Source: Methylococcaceae bacterium
Lineage (GTDB): Bacteria > Pseudomonadota > Gammaproteobacteria > Methylococcales > UBA1147
NCBI GenBank assembly: GCA_022616595.1
Contig: JAKEEL010000209.1
Coordinates: 1 to 10,581 of the forward strand
Direction of reading: 5' to 3'
Length of the DNA stretch: 10,581 nucleotides
Under the pieces are notes generated by a model. That model worked only from the letters and a program-made list of their open reading frames with translations, had not been told where the DNA came from and made no database searches. Position 1 is the first letter of the stretch. Every line of letters starts with the position of its first letter. A program made the position numbers and the translations under genes. Below are positions 6,147-10,581 of this stretch, piece after piece.

Positions 6147-6176
6147 CCTTTCTCAGTCGAAAGGGGGGTTTATTTT
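6147..6176 (+). terminator. Hairpin with T-rich tail, possible weak terminator
   Basis: CCTTTC (6147-6152), loop TCAGTC, GAAAGG (6159-6164) make a perfect 6-base-pair stem. Four further Gs and then TTTATTTT follow, so the T-rich part begins four bases after the stem. It could end plus-strand transcripts running on from tatC, or an unknown RNA in this region. The stem is short and half A-T, so it may not be real. Confidence 0.25.
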
Positions 6177-6245
6177 CTCGCGGGGTTCGATTCATTTCAG
6201 CAATCAGAAGACCAAGGAATCCCGGTCGAAACGTTTAGGAGTCAT

Positions 6246-6265
6246 TGATTGGATCAACCCAATCA
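6246..6265. repeat. Inverted repeat TGATTGG-N6-CCAATCA
   Basis: A perfect 7-base-pair inverted repeat with a six-base spacer lies about 330 bases before the helicase gene. CAATCAGAA also occurs directly repeated at 6201-6209 and 6260-6268, giving three CAATCA half-sites within 65 bases. There is no T-run, so it is more like an operator or RNA hairpin than a terminator. The function is unknown. Confidence 0.35.
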
Positions 6266-6595
6266 GAAAAACCACTTCACACTCTTTACCCGGTTCACTG
6301 GCAGATTGCCGGGCGCTCGCGCCGCAAAAGTCAACAAACAAGTATACAATTGGTTAAAATTAGCGTAAGGTATATGCAGTTTGTCGCGGTGCAAGATCGG
6401 TCTTCGCCGCGAGGATACGGTATTCCAATCCACAGTCAACGCCTTTTCCGCAACTGCTCGCTTTGTTTCCGCCTCCTCTTGCCAAACCCATGCGGTGTGA
6501 CTTTTGGTCCGCCCTGTGGTCACTACAACTCACTATGCTCACGCCAGAAACCGATACCGTGTTCGTTACGGTAAGGCGGGGGCCAGGAAAACAAC

Positions 6596-7828
6596 ATGGC
6601 ATTTGCTTCCCTCGGGCTTTCAAAGGCTCTCGTGCGCGCCGCCGCCGAGCAGCGCTATACAAGCCCAACACCCATTCAATCCCGGGCCATACCGGCCATA
6701 CTGGACGGCCGTGATTTGCTCGCCGCGGCTCAGACTGGTACCGGCAAGACAGCGGCTTTCACCCTGCCGCTGCTTCACTGTCTGGTCAAAGCTGGTCAGA
6801 CCAAGAACCGACCGCAACCTGGACGAGCGCCCCGAGCACTGGTGTTGGTGCCGACCCGCGAACTTGCCGCACAAGTCGGCGAAAGCATAAGGGTTTACGG
6901 CCGGCATACCGAGACCCGAGCAGCGGTCGTCTTCGGCGGCGTCGGGCTCAAGCCGCAGGTGGAGGCTCTGCGCCGAGGTATCGATCTCCTGGTCGCAACA
7001 CCCGGAAGGTTGCTGGACCTTGTCGGTCAGCGCCACGCCAACCTGACAAAAATCGATTTTTTCGTGCTGGATGAAGCGGACCGCATGCTTGACTTGGGTT
7101 TTATTCATGACATTCAGCGTATATTGAGATTGCTGCCCAAAGTTCGCCAGAACCTGCTTTTTTCGGCAACCTTCTCGGAGGATATTCGCGAACTCGCTGC
7201 GGGCTTTCTGCACAATCCGTTATGCATCGACGTTGCGCCGCGCAATGCTCCTGCGGAATTGGTCAATCAATGCGTGTATCATGTTCCGAAGGCTGGAAAG
7301 CAGTTCCTGCTGGCCCACTTCCTGCGGCAGGGACACTGGGGCCAGACCCTCGTTTTTACGCGCACCAAATACGGCGCAGACAGACTCGCAAATCAACTCG
7401 GGCGGAGCGGTTTTCAGGTCTCGGTGATTCACGGCAACAAGAGTCAGACCGCACGGACCCGCGCCCTCAGCGACTTCAAAGCGAATCGGGTGCAAGTGCT
7501 GGTTGCCACCGACATCGCGGCACGCGGTCTTGACATCCACCAACTGCCGCATGTGGTGAATTACGAGCTGCCCGACGTTCCCTCCGATTACATACACCGC
7601 ATCGGCCGGACTGGCCGCGCGGGTGTCTGTGGTGAAGCTTTATCGCTAGTCTGCACGGATGAAGCCCTGAAATTGGGGGGGATCGAGCGCCTGCTGGGCC
7701 GGAAATTGCCGGCTTATCCGGCGCCCGCGGACATCGTTTCGGCCGGAAAAGCCGAGCCGGCGGCTCCTGCAGCACCTCCGCGACGCAGGCTGCCAAACGG
7801 GCGACGGCACACCACAAGGGTCTCATAA
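6596..7828 (+). CDS. rhlE: DEAD-box ATP-dependent RNA helicase, RhlE-like
   Basis: This 410-residue cytoplasmic helicase unwinds short RNA duplexes; RhlE-type proteins act in ribosome assembly, RNA decay and cold adaptation. All core motifs are intact: Q motif PTPIQ (24-28), I AQTGTGKT (45-52), Ia PTREL (86-90), Ib TPGR (135-138), II DEAD (159-162), III SAT (190-192), IV VFTRT (253-257), V ATDIAARGLD (304-313) and VI HRIGRTGR (334-341). The tail after about 385 is short, Pro/Ala-rich then basic (PPRRRLPNGRRH), with no DbpA or CsdA RNA-binding domain. The start MAFASLGLSKALVRAA is RhlE-like, and AGGA (6585-6588) lies 7 bases upstream. An RRM protein gene follows after 47 bases, so an operon is likely. 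The RhlE name rests on architecture and could be another DEAD-box subfamily. Confidence 0.9.
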   Translation: MAFASLGLSKALVRAAAEQRYTSPTPIQSRAIPAILDGRDLLAAAQTGTGKTAAFTLPLLHCLVKAGQTKNRPQPGRAPRALVLVPTRELAAQVGESIRVYGRHTETRAAVVFGGVGLKPQVEALRRGIDLLVATPGRLLDLVGQRHANLTKIDFFVLDEADRMLDLGFIHDIQRILRLLPKVRQNLLFSATFSEDIRELAAGFLHNPLCIDVAPRNAPAELVNQCVYHVPKAGKQFLLAHFLRQGHWGQTLVFTRTKYGADRLANQLGRSGFQVSVIHGNKSQTARTRALSDFKANRVQVLVATDIAARGLDIHQLPHVVNYELPDVPSDYIHRIGRTGRAGVCGEALSLVCTDEALKLGGIERLLGRKLPAYPAPADIVSAGKAEPAAPAAPPRRRLPNGRRHTTRVS

Positions 7829-7875
7829 TGCCGTGCGTCATAATCAGCGGTTGATCCTACCGGAGGAAAGACACC

Positions 7876-8145
7876 ATGCTACGAATCTATGCCGGCAATC
7901 TGCCGGATGACCTCACCGAAAGAGAGTTCACCGACCTGTTTTCAGAGCACGGGCGGGTGCGCTCGATCGAACTGGCGCACGATCTCTTTAGCGGCCGGTG
8001 CCGCGGTTTTGGTTTTATCGAGATGGAAGGCCACGAGGCCCGAGCCGCGATCCGTGCTCTGAACGGGCGTACCTTGCGCGGTAAAAGTCTTCGCGTGAAC
8101 GAGGAGCGTCCCCGTACTCGGGGCGGACGCAAGGGGCGTCGTTAA
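7876..8145 (+). CDS. Single-RRM RNA-binding protein (first copy)
   Basis: This 89-residue protein is almost entirely one RNA recognition motif. RNP2 is IYAGNL (4-9) and RNP1 is RGFGFIEM (about 43-50), with the aromatic residues that stack on RNA bases. It ends in a short basic tail (RPRTRGGRKGRR). Bacterial single-RRM proteins of this kind, best known in cyanobacteria, bind RNA and are often cold-induced. GGAGG (7862-7866) 9 bases before the ATG is a strong ribosome site. It is 47 bases after the helicase gene and is followed at once by a terminator-like hairpin. It is a paralogue of the second RRM protein: both share EARAAI-AL-G and GKSL-VNE-RPR. The exact target is unknown. Confidence 0.9.
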   Translation: MLRIYAGNLPDDLTEREFTDLFSEHGRVRSIELAHDLFSGRCRGFGFIEMEGHEARAAIRALNGRTLRGKSLRVNEERPRTRGGRKGRR

Positions 8146-8147
8146 CC

Positions 8148-8184
8148 GCCGATCATACGATCGGCAATTCTCTTTTTTGTTCTT
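8148..8184 (+). terminator. Intrinsic terminator or attenuator between the two RRM genes
   Basis: GCCGATC (8148-8154), loop ATAC, GATCGGC (8159-8165) form a perfect 7-base-pair GC-rich stem. AATTCTC and then six Ts (8173-8178) and a further T-rich stretch follow. The stem begins two bases after the first RRM gene's stop. The T-run starts 7 bases beyond the stem, so termination may be partial. It would set a ratio between upstream and downstream genes, or the second RRM gene has its own promoter; the AT-rich sequence 8173-8190 leaves room for one but shows no clear -35/-10 pair. Confidence 0.65.
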
Positions 8185-8212
8185 AATTTTATGCATCGAT
8201 CAGGAGATTTTC

Positions 8213-8512
8213 ATGACCAAAAAATTGTACGTTGGTAACTTGAGCCATACCGTGGGCAACCATGAACTCAAAGAAATGTTTGCCCAATATGGCAGAGTGG
8301 AATCCGCAAATGTGATCATGGATCGTACTACTGGCCGGTCCAAGGGTTTCGGTTTCGTCGAAATGAGCAACGATCAGGAGGCTCGCGCCGCGATCTCCGC
8401 GTTGCATGGCAAGGATTTCGAGGGTAAAAGCTTGACCGTCAACGAGGCCCGCCCGCGCGAAGAACGGTCGAGCGGAGGCAGGGGTAATTTCGGCGGTGGA
8501 CGCCGGTATTAA
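8213..8512 (+). CDS. Single-RRM RNA-binding protein with glycine-rich tail (second copy)
   Basis: The protein is 99 residues from ATG 8213, chosen because AGGAG (8202-8206) lies 6 bases upstream and MTKKLYVGNL is the usual family start; an upstream in-frame TTG at 8177 was rejected. RNP2 is LYVGNL (5-10) and RNP1 is KGFGFVEM (about 44-51), both canonical. The C-terminus is a Gly/Arg-rich tail (SSGGRGNFGGGRRY), as in cyanobacterial Rbp and plant glycine-rich RNA-binding proteins, which tend to be cold-responsive. It follows its paralogue by 67 bases, across a terminator-like hairpin, and closes the helicase-RRM-RRM group. Its tail differs from the first copy, which suggests different roles after duplication. 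Target RNAs are unknown. Confidence 0.92.
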   Translation: MTKKLYVGNLSHTVGNHELKEMFAQYGRVESANVIMDRTTGRSKGFGFVEMSNDQEARAAISALHGKDFEGKSLTVNEARPREERSSGGRGNFGGGRRY

Positions 8513-8693
8513 AATCCATCGCTGCCGGGCCAGGGGTGCGTGTAGCGCCTGTTATCGACGGACACCCGTGAATCGCAAGGACTGCCCGGAAGGATCAGCG
8601 CGTTCTCCATCGAACTCCTTTGTCGGCGGCGTGCAACAGTCAAAACGGGCATTGCTGACATGGCCGAACCAGACCGGCCCGCCGCGATACTCT
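8513..8693. other. Gap between convergent genes
   Basis: This 181-base gap separates the second RRM gene from the minus-strand signalling gene. It holds GGCCG (8662-8666) and CGGCC (8675-8679), a 5-base-pair inverted repeat, and GGGTG (8534-8538) with CACCC (8563-8567) around a long loop. Neither is followed by a T-run in either direction, so I see no clear terminator for either gene and no coding sequence. Confidence 0.4.
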
Positions 8694-10581
8694 TCAATCT
8701 GACAAGCGGGTATGAAGAAACGCCGGGTAATCGAATGAAGATACCCATCCGTTTAACTGCGTCGCATTCAGGGGATGGGCGATCAGGTAGCCTTGAATAA
8801 TATCGCAGTCCAGGGTGCGGAGAACTTTGGCCTGCTCGGTGGTTTCCACCCCTTCGGCAACAACCTGTTTATCGAGAGTTCGGCCGAGCGCGATGATGGC
8901 TTTGACGATGGCCGTATCGTCTTCCTGATCCGCGATGCCGCGGATGAAGCTTCCGTCGATTTTTAGTTCATCGACCGGAATGCGCTTCAAATAGCCCAGC
9001 GAGGAATACCCGGTGCCGAAATCGTCCAGGGAAAGGTAAGTGCCGCCTCGATGGATTTCCTCGAGGGTATCGCGAATCGTATCGACCTTCTCCATCAGCG
9101 TATGCTCGGTAATTTCAATGCCGAGACGCTTCGGGCTGACCCGATGCGCGGAAAGGATATGCCGGATGTCCTCGGCAATCCGGTTGTTGCGGGTATGCCG
9201 GGCTGAAATATTCACGGATACGCGCGGAACGCCGAGACCTTCCTGATCCCAACTGCGGATTTGTTGACAGACGGCGTTGAGACACCACTCGCCCAGGGTA
9301 ACGATGAATCCGGACTGCTCGGCGATCGGAATGAATTTATCCGGCCGGATCAATCCTTGTTCGGGATGTTGCCAGCGGATCAGGGCTTCCACGCCTTCGA
9401 ACCGGCGGTTCTTCAGGTTGATCTGGGGTTGGTAGACCAAAAAAAATTCATCGCGCTGCAGCCCGTGGCGCAGGCCGTTTTCGATCGTCATCCATTCGCA
9501 CGCCTCGCTGTTCAATTCATCCGTATAATAATGGAAATTATTGCGGCCTTTCGCCTTGGCCCGATACATCGCGAGATCGGCGAAGGAAAGCAAGGTTTGC
9601 GCCTGATCGGTGTCGTCTGGATAGACGCTGAGCCCGATGCTGACCGTGGCGAAGATTCGCTGACCCCGTAGAATGATCGGCGTCTCGAAATTCTTCAAGA
9701 TTTCGAGCACGATACGGTGCGCGTCACCGGGGCTGGTCCTTTCGATCACCAGTACGAATTCATCGCCGCCTATGCGGGCGATCGTATCGTGATCGCGAAC
9801 AGTGCGGCGAATCCGGCGCGCGATTTCCAGAAGCAATTGATCTCCCGAGTCATGCCCCATCGTGTCATTGATCATTTTGAAATGATCTACGTCGATGTAA
9901 AAAAGTATGACGGGATAGGCGTTCCGTTTGGCCCGCGTGAGGGCCAGGTTCAGACGTTCCCAGAAATAGGAACGATTGGGCAAACCCGTCAACTCGTCAT
10001 GCGTCGCGACATATTCAATTTTTCGCATCAACGTGGCGGTTTCCGTGATGTCCCGGCCGACGCCGCGATAGCCGGCGAAGCGGCCCTGACGGTCATGGAT
10101 CGGTTTTCCCGAGAAGCGGATGATCAACGGACGATTCTGTTGCTCCGCGAAATCCAGAATCAAATCCTGGAACGGGTTTTTCGCTTCCAGATCCTGAAGA
10201 AATTGATTGCCGGCCTTTCCGGGGCAGGCGCCGTAATCGATCATGCCTGCCAGATCGGATAATTTTCGCGATAAAAGCTCGTCGGGGCCGCTGCTTATTT
10301 GGGTAATGACCAATCGGTCATTCGCCTCCCAGAACCAGTCCGCGGAGGCCTCGGCATAATCGCGAAAGCGTTGTTCGCTTTCCAGAAGCCGGTTCTTTTG
10401 ACTTTCCAGTTGGGCAAGTTTTCGGCTGAGCTTGGATTGCAGACGTTCGTTATGCAGCAAGTCCAATTGTGCATCGGCCAGAGCGGGCTCGCCGGCCACC
10501 GAACCGTTTCGATCGGTCGAGGCGAAGACCTCCTCGATTGCCGAAAGTAATTCCGTGATTTCCACCGGCTTCAACAGAAAC
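8694..10581 (-). CDS. REC-PAS-GGDEF-EAL cyclic-di-GMP signalling protein, 5' end missing
   Basis: The frame runs off the right edge; the codon at 10574 is an internal TTG, preceded in frame by Phe-Leu, so 10574 is not the start. Numbering from that codon, FL-LKPVEITELLSAIEEVF is the C-terminal Lys-Pro strand and last helix of a response-regulator receiver domain. A coiled coil (about 40-68), a PAS domain (about 68-178, ending GVGRDITE), a GGDEF domain (about 185-350) and an EAL domain (about 362-612) follow. GGDEF is intact at 269-273 and RDHD (260-263), five residues before it, is a product-inhibition I-site. EAL residues are complete: EAL 396-398, Asn455, Glu487, Asp517-Asp518, Lys538, Glu574 and Gln594. 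Both c-di-GMP synthesis and breakdown are therefore possible; which dominates is unknown. A phosphorelay partner is expected upstream, outside the window. Confidence 0.93.
   Translation of the reverse strand, partial: FLLKPVEITELLSAIEEVFASTDRNGSVAGEPALADAQLDLLHNERLQSKLSRKLAQLESQKNRLLESEQRFRDYAEASADWFWEANDRLVITQISSGPDELLSRKLSDLAGMIDYGACPGKAGNQFLQDLEAKNPFQDLILDFAEQQNRPLIIRFSGKPIHDRQGRFAGYRGVGRDITETATLMRKIEYVATHDELTGLPNRSYFWERLNLALTRAKRNAYPVILFYIDVDHFKMINDTMGHDSGDQLLLEIARRIRRTVRDHDTIARIGGDEFVLVIERTSPGDAHRIVLEILKNFETPIILRGQRIFATVSIGLSVYPDDTDQAQTLLSFADLAMYRAKAKGRNNFHYYTDELNSEACEWMTIENGLRHGLQRDEFFLVYQPQINLKNRRFEGVEALIRWQHPEQGLIRPDKFIPIAEQSGFIVTLGEWCLNAVCQQIRSWDQEGLGVPRVSVNISARHTRNNRIAEDIRHILSAHRVSPKRLGIEITEHTLMEKVDTIRDTLEEIHRGGTYLSLDDFGTGYSSLGYLKRIPVDELKIDGSFIRGIADQEDDTAIVKAIIALGRTLDKQVVAEGVETTEQAKVLRTLDCDIIQGYLIAHPLNATQLNGWVSSFDYPAFLHTRLSD

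Larger units (their letters stand above)
5828..6595. other. 768-base stretch with no recognised gene
   Basis: I find no frame here with a family match on either strand; frames such as 5810-6127 (+), 6245-6574 (+) and 6263-6523 (-) look like chance. The stretch holds CGACCT/AGGTCG (5970-5975 and 5990-5995) around a smaller TTCC/GGAA pairing. It also holds hairpins at 6147-6164 and 6246-6265, and GGCGC-TC-GCGCC (6312-6323). There is an AT-rich patch at 6331-6378 in which TCAACA-18-TAAAAT or TTGGTT-17-TATGCA could be weak promoters for the helicase gene. A helicase transcript from there would have a leader of over 200 bases. A non-coding RNA or decayed gene cannot be ruled out. Confidence 0.5.

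Noticed and set aside
6290..6312. Sigma-54 promoter (TGGCAGATTGCC)
   Set aside because: The GG and GC elements are too close together; the -24/-12 spacing is not met.
8534..8567. Terminator after the second RRM gene (GGGTG...CACCC)
   Set aside because: The stem is only five base pairs with a 24-base loop and no T-run.
9717..10262. 181-codon plus-strand frame opposite the GGDEF domain
   Set aside because: It is the antisense shadow of a GGDEF domain with intact motifs.
1..10581. CRISPR array, insertion sequence, prophage or defence system
   Set aside because: No regularly spaced repeats, terminal inverted repeats, transposase, integrase or defence genes are visible; the genes are housekeeping and signalling.

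Overview
The window looks like chromosomal DNA of a gammaproteobacterium. The evidence is the layout (end of typA, then hisB-hisH-hisA-hisF-hisI-hisE, then tatA-tatB-tatC), separate hisI and hisE genes, a monofunctional HisB, and a RhlE-type helicase next to single-RRM proteins. The genus cannot be read from the sequence. I see no insertion sequence, integrase, tRNA, rRNA or CRISPR array.

Positions 1-146 hold the 3' end of typA (bipA). Positions 283-3965 hold six genes for the middle and late steps of histidine synthesis. HisE and HisI act on phosphoribosyl-ATP, HisA isomerises the product, HisH and HisF form imidazole-glycerol phosphate synthase, and HisB dehydrates the product. hisG, hisD and hisC are not here, so the pathway is split. 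hisF-hisI-hisE are joined by 4-base ATGA overlaps. The Tat protein-export genes tatA, tatB and tatC follow on the same strand (4065-5485), with room for their own promoter before tatA.

After tatC, a small minus-strand gene (5528-5827) resembles the DUF1488 family. It is followed by about 770 bases with no gene I recognise (5828-6595) but with several short inverted repeats and AT-rich promoter-like patches. This stretch leads into a probable RNA-metabolism operon: a RhlE-like DEAD-box helicase (6596-7828), a first RRM RNA-binding protein (7876-8145), a clear terminator-like hairpin, and a second, paralogous RRM protein (8213-8512). The set suggests RNA remodelling, for example under cold stress, but that role is inferred.

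The minus strand from 8694 to the window end encodes a large cyclic-di-GMP signalling protein. It has the tail of a response-regulator receiver domain, a coiled coil, a PAS domain, GGDEF with an I-site, and EAL with its catalytic residues intact. Its 5' end lies outside the window.

Most of the window is conserved housekeeping sequence. The parts most worth a second look are the helicase-RRM-terminator-RRM arrangement and its long leader, a possibly leaderless hisB start, and two places where hairpins or a mini-ORF may control translation (before hisI and before tatB).
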